DNA from: Acidimicrobiaceae bacterium
GTDB lineage: Bacteria; Actinomycetota; Acidimicrobiia; Acidimicrobiales; Palsa-688
Reading direction: 5' to 3'
Assembly (NCBI GenBank): GCA_003156795.1
Contig: PMHU01000028.1
Span: 12,884 to 26,395 of the forward strand
DNA length: 13,512 nt
Numbering within the stretch: the stretch's first letter is position 1; each line of letters begins with the position of its first letter. The translations under genes were made by a program, and so were the position numbers. Shown piece after piece: positions 7,732 through 13,512 of the stretch. Under the pieces are notes generated by a model. The model was not told where the DNA came from. It saw nothing but the letters and a program-made list of their open reading frames with translations, and searched no databases.

Positions 7732-7868
7732 AGCGAATGATGGCAACGGGCGGGCTGATTAGCGGTCCCTTGTCCGGGGGGTGGCCTTGGGTCGTCGCCC
7801 CCGGGAAGGCAATTCATCGACCCGTCACGAGCGCGGCAACGCCACCCCGCTCCCGCAGGCCAAACTAA

Positions 7869-7875
7869 AAGGAGG
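7869..7875 (+). promoter_or_regulatory. AAGGAGG directly abutting the ATG of the first transglutaminase-like gene
   Basis: A full AAGGAGG ends at 7875 and the ATG begins at 7876, a spacing of zero where 5-9 nt is usual. The TAA of an upstream reading frame (7866-7868) touches it. No other in-frame start nearby preserves the family N-terminus. Confidence 0.6.
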
Positions 7876-8682
7876 ATGCGAGTTCGGGTCGGATGTGAGT
7901 TCGGGTACCACGCCGAAGTGGCTACTCATGCCGTGATTCAGGTCGAGCCCCGCCTCGAGGGCGGGGTGCGGGCGCTCGACGAGCATTGGACGAACGTGCC
8001 GCAGATCGCAATGTCGCGCTACGTGGACGGCTTCGGCAACGTGTGTCGCAGGGCGACTCTCGCTCCCGGGGCTTCGTCGTTGCGATATGACGCCCTCCTG
8101 GAGGTGTCGGATGCTTCGGATCCGGCGCGCCTCGATGCTGTCGAAGTCGCCCCACCTGATCTTCCCGACGAGACCTTGGTGTTCACCCTGCCCAGCTTTT
8201 ATTGCCCGTCCCAAGAGCTGGCCGACGATGCTTGGAGCCTGTTTGGGTCGTCCCCGCGGGGTTGGAGACGGGTGCAAACGATCTGCGATTGGGTACACGA
8301 TGAGGTGAGGTTTGGGTATGTCGACACCTCACCACGCGCAACCGCGGTGGACGTTTTCGCCAGCCGTGCTGGGGTGTGCCGCGATTTTGCCCACTTGGCC
8401 GTGGCCTTTTGTCGGGCCCTCAACATCCCGGCCCGTTATGCGTTCGGTTACCTCCCTGACATCGACATTCCAGTTGCGCCGGAGCCGATGGACTTCGCCG
8501 GCTGGATGGAGGTGTTTCTCGACGGTGCGTGGTGGACGTTCGATCCCCGCAACAACCAACGACGGGTCGGTCGCGCCCTTATCGCTAGAGGTCGCGACGC
8601 GCTCGACGTTGCCATGATCTCGAGCTATGGGGGTCCCGAGCTCACCGCCATGACAGTGTGGGCTGATGAGGTGACCGAGTGA
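7876..8682 (+). CDS. Transglutaminase-like protein lacking the catalytic histidine
   Basis: A 268-residue cytosolic protein of the bacterial transglutaminase-like superfamily (papain-like fold). It has the usual N-terminal beta region (about 1-100, with VDGFGNVCRR at 50-59) and then the core: C168 in FASRAGVCRDFAHLAVAFCR (161-180) is the expected nucleophile, and D223 in WWTFDPRNN the expected acid. The histidine normally found just before A-W-x-E is missing: the segment reads MDFAGWMEVFL, with A208 at that place, and there is no histidine at all after H173. It may be non-catalytic, or work with a partner. The C-terminal GRALIARGRDALDVA (232-246) is typical of this branch. The ATG start agrees with the family N-terminus despite the abutting ribosome site. 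A related gene follows 140 bp downstream on the same strand. Confidence 0.85.
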   Translation: MRVRVGCEFGYHAEVATHAVIQVEPRLEGGVRALDEHWTNVPQIAMSRYVDGFGNVCRRATLAPGASSLRYDALLEVSDASDPARLDAVEVAPPDLPDETLVFTLPSFYCPSQELADDAWSLFGSSPRGWRRVQTICDWVHDEVRFGYVDTSPRATAVDVFASRAGVCRDFAHLAVAFCRALNIPARYAFGYLPDIDIPVAPEPMDFAGWMEVFLDGAWWTFDPRNNQRRVGRALIARGRDALDVAMISSYGGPELTAMTVWADEVTE

Positions 8683-8762
8683 CGGCGGGCCGGCGGCATC
8701 GCTAGGAGTTGATCTGGCTGGTCGGCATGTTCACAGACTTGTCACGGTCTGGATCCACCACG

Positions 8763-8793
8763 GTCGGACGTGGTCGACATACTGTCGGACATG
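8763..8793 (+). repeat. Direct repeat GTCGGACRTG, two copies 21 bp apart
   Basis: GTCGGACGTG (8763-8772) and GTCGGACATG (8784-8793) match at nine of ten bases and start 21 bp apart, about two helical turns. A third, shorter GTCGGCATG lies at 8721-8729. The first copy overlaps a 6-bp inverted repeat, ACCACG/CGTGGT (8757-8774). They lie 30-60 bp before the second transglutaminase gene and could be activator or repressor sites. Confidence 0.35.
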
Positions 8794-8822
8794 CGGTACG
8801 GGCTTGGGCGTGATCAGGCGTA

Positions 8823-9656
8823 GTGACCCAGCGACGATCATCGGCCCCACCGAGTGACGACCCGACGGTGCGCACGTTCGTGCTCGGCCAGAGGATTCGC
8901 TATCGCTACAGCCAACCCGTCACCAATCTGCGCCAGCGGCTCAGAGTCGTCCCGCCAGCGTCTCACGGGCCGCAACGACGACGACGATGGCAGCTGAGCG
9001 TCGAGGGAGTGCTGTCGTCGAGCACGCGGACCTTCCTCGACCGCTTCGGCAACGTGACCGTGGATGTCTTCGTGCCGCAGGTCGATGATGAGGTTGAGTT
9101 CGTGCTCGATGTCGAGGCCTGCGCCGACAGCTCGGGATGTTGTGAGGCGGACGTCGATCGTCGGTACCTCCGACCCACCCGCCTGACCGAAGCCGATGAG
9201 ATCATCACCGAACTGGCTTCGGGGGTCAGTGGTTCGGACTTGGCGTCCATTTGCACCTGGGTCCACCGGTCGATCGACTACGAATGGGGGGTCACTGGTG
9301 TCCGCACGACCGCATCGGAAGCTCTGGCCGGTGGGCGCGGGGTATGCCAGGACTACGCGCACATCATGCTGGCAATCTGCCGTGCGGCGGGCCTGGGCGC
9401 CCGCTACGTATCGGGGCATCTGACCGGCGAGGGAGGAAGCCACGCTTGGGTCGAAGTCCTGCACCCGCACCCGGATCGTCAGGCCGCCTGGATCGCGGAG
9501 GGTTGGGATCCCACCCACAACCGACGAACCAACGCCGACTATCTCGTGGTCGCGGTAGGACGCGACTACGCAGACGTCGCACCGCTGTCGGGCACCTACG
9601 ACGGCAAGGGTGTAAGGAACTCCCTCGCCGTGAATAAGCACCTCGACCAAATGTGA
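8823..9656 (+). CDS. Transglutaminase-like cysteine protease/transferase with intact triad
   Basis: A 277-residue transglutaminase-like superfamily protein. The N-terminal beta domain contains RIRYRYSQPVTNLRQRLRVV (24-43) and FLDRFGNVTVDVFVP (71-85), typical of this bacterial family. The catalytic core has C175 in GGRGVCQDYAHIMLAICRAAG, H207 in GGSHAWVEV and D229 in GWDPTHN, so Cys-His-Asp is complete. Hydrolysis or transfer at a peptide or isopeptide bond is expected, but the substrate is unknown. Start: a stop at 8811-8813 in the same frame limits the N-terminus, and GTG at 8823 is the first start after it; the ribosome site is weak. In other bacteria such proteins often sit with alpha-E (DUF403) and ATP-grasp genes; none is in this window. 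Confidence 0.88.
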   Translation: MTQRRSSAPPSDDPTVRTFVLGQRIRYRYSQPVTNLRQRLRVVPPASHGPQRRRRWQLSVEGVLSSSTRTFLDRFGNVTVDVFVPQVDDEVEFVLDVEACADSSGCCEADVDRRYLRPTRLTEADEIITELASGVSGSDLASICTWVHRSIDYEWGVTGVRTTASEALAGGRGVCQDYAHIMLAICRAAGLGARYVSGHLTGEGGSHAWVEVLHPHPDRQAAWIAEGWDPTHNRRTNADYLVVAVGRDYADVAPLSGTYDGKGVRNSLAVNKHLDQM

Positions 9657-9690
9657 CGGCGACGCTGCGGATCGCGATCCTGGGCTTCGG

Positions 9691-10923
9691 TCAGATCTGG
9701 TCGGTCTTGGGGTACCGCAGGGCGTTCATTGTCACGACGAGGAGGACGCGGATGCCGCACCCGATTGCCGTCTCGTCGACGTCGAAGTCACCGCGGTGCA
9801 GGTCGGGGGCGTCGAGCGTCCCCGGCCGACGCACCCCCAGGCGAGCTAGTACCCCGGGCACCCGGTCGAGGAACCAGGCGAAGTCCTCTGCGCCCATGCT
9901 TTGCGCCGCCTCTTGTACGCCGGCCGGGCCGAGCAGGGACGTGGCGGCGGATCGGAAGGCCTTGGTCGCTTCCGGGTCGTTCACCGCCGACGGTACCCCT
10001 CGTACGTAGTCGATCTCGACCCGAGCCAGGTAGGGTGCGGCGACCTCGCGGATCAGTTGGGGGACCATCCGGGCCGCCGATACCCAAGCCGCCGCGTCCA
10101 GCACTCGAACGGTCCCCGACGCCTCTCCGTGCTCAGGGATGACATTGTCCGCCGACCCAGCGGCCATCGTTCCCCACACGAGAGAAAGACCCGCCCGGGG
10201 GTCCACCCGTCTTGACAAGAGGGCCGGGGTGCGGACCACCACATCGGCCAGAGCCGCCACCAGATCCACGGTCTGTTGCGGCCGGGCGGTGTGACCACCA
10301 GGCCCAGACAGCCTGACGGTCACCGAATCTGTCGCGGCGGTGATCGGCCCGGCGCGGACTGCCACCGATCCGGCGTCGACGCGCGGATCGCAATGCAAGG
10401 CGAAGACCCGCTCCACGCCTTCGACGGCGCCGCTCTCCAGGGCCATTAACGCTCCGCCGGGGAATACTTCCTCGGCCGGCTGAAATACCAGGCGGACCCG
10501 CCCGGGCAGATCGCCGGCGGCGGCCAACCGCCTCAATACGAGCCCGGCCCCGAGCACGACGGCAGTATGGACGTCATGGCCACACGCGTGGGCAACGCCT
10601 GGTGTGGACGAGCGGTACGCGACAGACTTTTCATCGTCGATTGGCAGCGCGTCGAGGTCGGCTCGCAGTGCCAGCATGGGACCATCCGGGTCGCCCACGA
10701 CATCGCAGATCAGGCCTGTTCCCGTTGGCAAGCTGGAGGGCGCCAGTCCGGCTCGGAGCAGTTCATCAGCCACCAGGGCCGACGTGCGCACCTCGTTCCA
10801 AGCCAACTCGGGATGGGAGTGGATTTCCCGACGCAAAGCAATCATCTTCTCCACCAATCCATCCAGAGCGCGACCCACCCACTCCGGCTCTGTCTCCGCA
10901 TGGTTGGCTTCTGTCTTGGTCAT
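9691..10923 (-). CDS. M20 family (M20D-like) metal-dependent amidohydrolase
   Basis: A 410-residue cytosolic metallohydrolase of the amidohydrolase/aminoacylase group, which cleaves N-acyl or amide bonds of amino-acid derivatives; the substrate is not evident. Motifs in order: RREIHSHPEL (31-40), LRADLDALPI (86-95), HACGHDVHTA (112-121; C114 and H116 metal ligands), FQPAEE (147-152), ALHCDP (175-180; H177), the dimerisation-domain GPGGHTARPQ (207-216), MGAEDFAWF (343-351) and DLHRGDF (374-380; H376). The order and length fit M20D. The ATG at 10923 is preferred because GGAG lies 8 nt upstream; an in-frame ATG at 10998 would add 25 residues that do not resemble the family. The gene converges with the second transglutaminase-like gene, leaving 34 bp between stops, so no operon with it is possible. 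Confidence 0.9.
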   Translation of the reverse strand: MTKTEANHAETEPEWVGRALDGLVEKMIALRREIHSHPELAWNEVRTSALVADELLRAGLAPSSLPTGTGLICDVVGDPDGPMLALRADLDALPIDDEKSVAYRSSTPGVAHACGHDVHTAVVLGAGLVLRRLAAAGDLPGRVRLVFQPAEEVFPGGALMALESGAVEGVERVFALHCDPRVDAGSVAVRAGPITAATDSVTVRLSGPGGHTARPQQTVDLVAALADVVVRTPALLSRRVDPRAGLSLVWGTMAAGSADNVIPEHGEASGTVRVLDAAAWVSAARMVPQLIREVAAPYLARVEIDYVRGVPSAVNDPEATKAFRSAATSLLGPAGVQEAAQSMGAEDFAWFLDRVPGVLARLGVRRPGTLDAPDLHRGDFDVDETAIGCGIRVLLVVTMNALRYPKTDQI

Positions 10924-11075
10924 CCGACGATCTCCGAGGGCGATCCTCAGCCGCTCACAGTACCGATCGGGGCGGCCAAGGGACGACGCCGGAGCCAACC
11001 GACTGGTCGGAGATCTCTGCGATCAGCCTTCTCACCTGCTGCTTTGCCAAGTTGTCGAGGGGTGTAGCTCGTTCT

Positions 11076-11090
11076 GGCCCAGTATGGGCC
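11076..11090 (-). terminator. Hairpin just downstream of the PPOX gene, possible terminator
   Basis: GGCCCA and TGGGCC form perfect 6-bp arms around 3 nt, 11 nt after the stop of the PPOX gene on the minus strand. There is no U-tract afterwards, which is common in GC-rich actinobacteria but lowers confidence. Confidence 0.4.
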
Positions 11091-11101
11091 GAAGCCGATC
11101 G

Positions 11102-11614
11102 TCAGGTTGGCGGGAAGCGGTGGACCGTCTGAGCGAACGCGCCCTTGGCGAAGGCGAAGACCTTCGTCGGTACGACGGTGTAGAGAAGTACCGCGAACCC
11201 GCCGGGGTGATGGAAGCTCCCGTCTTCCAGGTGGTACTGCCAGCGTCCGTCCCATTTCGCCCGCCACGCCTCACTGAGCCTTTTCATCACCGCCTCCTCG
11301 GTGACCAGCACGGCCTCACCTTCGACGACGACGTCGACCCCCTCCGACCAGGTATTGCAGCCAGTGGTGAGGATGACGCGGGAGTTGGCGCGAAGGTTGG
11401 CAGCCTTCTTCTCATCGGCGCCGGTCGTGAAATGGAGCGCCTCATCCGACCAGACTGCGACGAGTGGCGTGACGTGTGGTCGGCCATCGGCGGAGACCGT
11501 CGTGAGCCAGAAGAGCTCGGCCTCTGCAAGCGCCCGAGAGGTGTTCTCCCAGGTGGTCGGTACCGCCTCGGAATCGCTGTAGCGCGTATCCACGGTTGTC
11601 ATCGGCTGGCCCAT
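11102..11614 (-). CDS. Pyridoxamine 5'-phosphate oxidase-fold (PPOX) flavin/F420-type protein
   Basis: A 170-residue cytosolic split-barrel protein. The core pattern is FWLTTVSADGRPHVTPLVAV (35-54), then LHFTTGADEKKAANLRANSR (60-79), VILTTGCN (80-87) and VVVEGEAVLVT (95-105), the usual beta-barrel order of PPOX proteins that bind FMN or F420. The C-terminal VPTKVFAFAKGAFAQTVHRF (148-167) is typical of the actinobacterial branch, where many members use F420; which cofactor is bound here cannot be decided by eye. Start: ATG at 11614 has GAGGAG 6 nt upstream; a second ATG four codons in is possible. It follows the desaturase gene on the same strand after 80 bp and may share its transcript. A small reductase or oxidase role is inferred from the family. 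Confidence 0.85.
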   Translation of the reverse strand: MGQPMTTVDTRYSDSEAVPTTWENTSRALAEAELFWLTTVSADGRPHVTPLVAVWSDEALHFTTGADEKKAANLRANSRVILTTGCNTWSEGVDVVVEGEAVLVTEEAVMKRLSEAWRAKWDGRWQYHLEDGSFHHPGGFAVLLYTVVPTKVFAFAKGAFAQTVHRFPPT

Positions 11615-11673
11615 TGCAAACTCCTCATCTCGTATGCACGGTTGGACGCACGGCCGGGCGCGAACTCATCGCG

Positions 11674-11686
11674 GCCGAGACTCGGC
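11674..11686 (-). terminator. Short GC hairpin after the desaturase gene
   Basis: GCCGA and TCGGC form 5-bp arms around 3 nt, 8 nt past the desaturase stop. There is no U-tract. It is too short to be convincing as a full terminator; partial read-through into the PPOX gene would be expected. Confidence 0.2.
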
Positions 11687-11694
11687 TCCGACGG

Positions 11695-12846
11695 TTAGGA
11701 GGCGACCCTGTCTCTGTCGATGCTGACGTCGGTGCCGCCGGGCAATGAGTATCGCCAGATCTTCAGCGTTGTGGTGCCGAACTGGCGCGAGAGCGAAGCC
11801 GAGTTATATGGCAGTCCGTATCGGGAACACAGAGCCTTGACCCGGGGTGCCACCCTCTGGTAGCGGTTGCTCGGCATGTCGGGGAACAGGTGGTGCTCGA
11901 TCTGATGGTCGAGATTGCCACTCAGTAGATGGAAGGCGGCGCCGCCCTTGATGTTGGCCGACCCGAGCAACTGCCGGACGTACCAGCGGGCTCGAGTCTC
12001 GCCTTCGACGTCGGCTTCATCGAAGACGTACACGCCCTGGGGGAAGTGGCCACAGAAAATGATCATGTAGGACCACAGGTTCCGAATGAGATTGGCACCG
12101 ACGTTCGGGACCAGGACCGACACGAACGCAGACCCCGCGAGGGCCGGCCAGAGTACGTAGTCCTTGGCTACCTGCCGAGCGGCCTTGGCGCCCGTCGCCT
12201 TCAGCGACTGCAATTGATCGGCCCTGTCTTGGGCCGTGCCTTTTAGAAGCTTGTTGAAGTCAGTTTCGTGTACACCTACGCCCCACTCAAAGAGCCAACC
12301 GAGGAGTGTGTTGTAGACCGGTTGGGCCAGATAGACGGGGTTCCACGGTTGTTTCGGCGTGACCCGCATGATCTCGTAGCCAATGTCGCGGTCCTTGCCC
12401 ATCACGTTGGTCCAGGTGTGGTGGACGACGTTGTGGCCGTGCTTCCACTGGTCCGAGGGACAGACGTTGTCCCATTCCCAAGTGACCGAGTTGATATCGG
12501 GGTCTCGCATCCAGTCCCACTGACCGTGCATGACGTTATGACCGATCTCCATGTTTTCCACGATCTTGGCCACACCGAGCCCGATCATGCTGACGCCGCC
12601 GATCATCCTCGAGGAGGCCCGTCGCCCAGGACTCGGCTGGCGGGCCCGACCGCGCACCGCGGCGCCGGCAAGCATGACCAGTCGCGAACCCAACGCCAGA
12701 CTCCGCTGGGCCTTGATGAGTCTGCGGATGTAGCGCTCGTCCGCCGCACCGAGGTCGGCGATGGTGGAGTCATAGATATGGTCGAGCTCGCGTCCTAACT
12801 CGTCGAGTGCCTCTTCGCTGATCTCGACCGGCAGGGGAATGGGCAT
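11695..12846 (-). CDS. Membrane acyl-CoA (stearoyl-type) desaturase, DesA3-like
   Basis: A 383-residue integral membrane di-iron enzyme that introduces a cis double bond into a fatty acyl chain, probably Delta9 on an acyl-CoA. The three histidine boxes are present: GHNVMHGQ (H103, H107), HGHNVVHHTWTN (H138, H142, H143) and DHQIEHHLFPD (H314, H318, H319). The segments IVENMEIGHNVMHGQWDWM and KDRDIGYEIMRVTP are characteristic of the actinobacterial DesA3 group. Hydrophobic stretches around 54-64, 82-94, 230-250 and 257-268 would place it in the membrane. The ATG at 12846 is chosen, with GAGG 9 nt upstream; extension to 12924 would overlap the reductase gene by 43 nt and adds a non-family tail. 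The reductase gene ends 35 nt upstream, so the two are one operon with matched function. Confidence 0.92.
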   Translation of the reverse strand: MPIPLPVEISEEALDELGRELDHIYDSTIADLGAADERYIRRLIKAQRSLALGSRLVMLAGAAVRGRARQPSPGRRASSRMIGGVSMIGLGVAKIVENMEIGHNVMHGQWDWMRDPDINSVTWEWDNVCPSDQWKHGHNVVHHTWTNVMGKDRDIGYEIMRVTPKQPWNPVYLAQPVYNTLLGWLFEWGVGVHETDFNKLLKGTAQDRADQLQSLKATGAKAARQVAKDYVLWPALAGSAFVSVLVPNVGANLIRNLWSYMIIFCGHFPQGVYVFDEADVEGETRARWYVRQLLGSANIKGGAAFHLLSGNLDHQIEHHLFPDMPSNRYQRVAPRVKALCSRYGLPYNSASLSRQFGTTTLKIWRYSLPGGTDVSIDRDRVAS

Positions 12847-12881
12847 GAGGGTGGCCTCGTGTGGTTGTGGAGGTTGGCAGG

Positions 12882-13512
12882 TCAGAGCTGGAGTTCGCAG
12901 CTTCCGGCTGCAGCACTGACGCATGTCTGGATGCGTTGACCGGGTTCACCCGCGACGGCGCCGGTCCTCAAGTCGCGAACCTGACCGGACAGAAGCGGAA
13001 TGTCGCAAGTGTGACAGATCCCCATGCGACAACCGTGGGGAGGGTTGAGACCGGCGTCCTCGGCGACCCGGAGCAACGGCGTAGAGCCGTCAGCGTCGAC
13101 AACTACCGACTTGCCAGCCTGCCGGAACGCGACCGTGCCGCCTGTGACGTCAGCGCCGAGCGGCGCGAGAGCGGCTCGGAAGCGCTCCACGTGGAAATGA
13201 CGGGCCCGACCGGCCGCGCCCGCGGTGGCCTCGACGGCATCGAGAAGTGACTGTGGTCCGCAGGCCCAGATCTCCCGCTCGCGCCAGTCGGGACAGAGGT
13301 CTTCGAGCTGCTCAGGACTGAAGTGGCGGTCAGATGACCGCTCCTCACCCAGCTCGCGCGTGTAGACGGTGTGGAGGTGGTAGAGCGATGGGTAGCGGCC
13401 AGCGAGCTGGCGCAGTTCGCTGCCGAAGATGACGTCGTATTCGTGGGGCGCGTAGTGCACATGCACGACATCAGGAACGTTGCCTACCGCCGCGTACGTT
13501 CGGAGCATGCTC
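12882..13512 (-). CDS. Ferredoxin-NADP reductase-type electron-transfer protein with 2Fe-2S domain (5' partial)
   Basis: The frame runs out of the right edge; an ATG at 13508 is internal, because SMLRTYAAVG is the expected end of the conserved reductase segment ...MSMLRT, so the FAD-binding half lies outside the window. Visible are the rest of the NAD(P)-binding domain (VVHVHYAPHEYDVIFGSEL, then EIWACGPQSLLDAV, residues 79-92 counting from that ATG) and a C-terminal plant-type 2Fe-2S domain with C160, C165, C168 and C196 (CRMGICHTC and later TCVSAA). It should carry electrons from NAD(P)H to the desaturase encoded 35 nt downstream, as Rv3230c does for DesA3 in M. tuberculosis. The spacing and order match that pair. 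Confidence 0.88.
   Translation of the reverse strand, partial: SMLRTYAAVGNVPDVVHVHYAPHEYDVIFGSELRQLAGRYPSLYHLHTVYTRELGEERSSDRHFSPEQLEDLCPDWREREIWACGPQSLLDAVEATAGAAGRARHFHVERFRAALAPLGADVTGGTVAFRQAGKSVVVDADGSTPLLRVAEDAGLNPPHGCRMGICHTCDIPLLSGQVRDLRTGAVAGEPGQRIQTCVSAAAGSCELQL

Larger units (their letters stand above)
7291..7875. other. 585-bp non-coding gap between divergent genes, rich in inverted repeats
   Basis: No convincing gene is seen. The stretch holds a 21-bp inverted repeat (7401-7421), a 7-bp hairpin (7526-7543), a pair of inverted 10-mers GGGTTTGAGT at 7544-7553 and 7651-7660, a possible minus-strand promoter (7579-7606), a bulged hairpin (7698-7720), an exact TGCCCGGACA (7722-7731) and a ribosome binding site at its right end. 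About 7570-7660 is visibly richer in A and T than its surroundings. A minus-strand open frame of 103 codons (GTG at 7652, stop at 7341) has a GC-rich third position in its middle part only and no recognisable domain, so it is not called as a gene. Confidence 0.6.

Noticed and set aside
7395..7868. Plus-strand open frame of 157 codons in the large gap
   Set aside because: No recognisable domain, no ribosome site at its start, and it spans several inverted repeats. Only its last 43 codons are kept as a possible leader.
8838..9650. Minus-strand open frame of 270 codons opposite the second transglutaminase gene
   Set aside because: The plus strand carries clear family motifs throughout; the antisense frame has none.
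9669..9680. Palindrome GGATCGCGATCC between convergent genes, as a terminator
   Set aside because: Only four base pairs can form around a 4-nt loop, and there is no U-tract on either side.
10924..10998. Longer N-terminus of the M20 protein from an ATG at 10998
   Set aside because: The extra residues do not resemble the family, and the ATG at 10923 has a better-placed ribosome site.
12847..12924. Longer N-terminus of the desaturase
   Set aside because: It would overlap the end of the reductase gene and encode its iron-sulfur tail in another frame; the ATG at 12846 has its own ribosome site.
12982..12991. TGACCGGACA, a near match to the candidate operator
   Set aside because: It lies inside the reductase coding sequence, where such GC-rich words are expected.

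Overview
The window is GC-rich DNA in which GTG starts are common and genes lie close together. The protein families point to an actinobacterium (Actinomycetota): a DesA3-type acyl-CoA desaturase with its ferredoxin-reductase partner, a zinc-ribbon/cyclase/ATPase/TPR regulator, a Tat-exported GMC dehydrogenase pair and a PPOX-fold flavoprotein. The genus cannot be told from the sequence. No rRNA, tRNA, CRISPR array, insertion sequence or integrase is visible.

Layout from left to right. Bases 1-236 (+) hold the C-terminal end of a TetR-type regulator cut by the window edge. A convergent gap with a possible terminator follows. Bases 492-3859 (-) are a two-gene operon: a Tat-exported protein of the gluconate 2-dehydrogenase subunit 3 family, then a GMC-family FAD oxidoreductase, overlapping by 4 nt. 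Bases 4063-7290 (-) encode a 1075-residue soluble regulator (zinc ribbon, class III nucleotidyl cyclase, AAA/STAND ATPase, TPR-like repeats). A 585-bp non-coding stretch (7291-7875) rich in small inverted repeats separates it from two divergent transglutaminase-like genes (7876-8682 and 8823-9656, +). Convergent to these is an M20 amidohydrolase (9691-10923, -). A PPOX-fold flavoprotein (11102-11614, -), a membrane acyl-CoA desaturase (11695-12846, -) and the C-terminal part of its reductase (12882 to the right edge, -) complete the window.

How the genes fit together. The reductase passes electrons from its 2Fe-2S domain to the di-iron desaturase, the same arrangement as Rv3230c-DesA3 in Mycobacterium tuberculosis; the PPOX gene may be co-transcribed. 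The GMC/subunit-3 pair should form an exported alcohol or sugar dehydrogenase, but no cytochrome subunit is encoded beside it. Copies of the motif TGCCCGGACA lie in the non-coding DNA on both sides of the cyclase-ATPase gene, one of them in the leader of the dehydrogenase operon, which suggests shared control. Of the two transglutaminase-like proteins, the first has lost the catalytic histidine while the second keeps Cys-His-Asp.

Most of the window is ordinary actinobacterial gene content. The points worth a second look are the shared motif around the regulator, the catalytically incomplete transglutaminase beside an intact paralogue, the structured 585-bp gap, the cysteine-rich GMC subunit without a visible electron acceptor, and short coding-like relics in three gaps.
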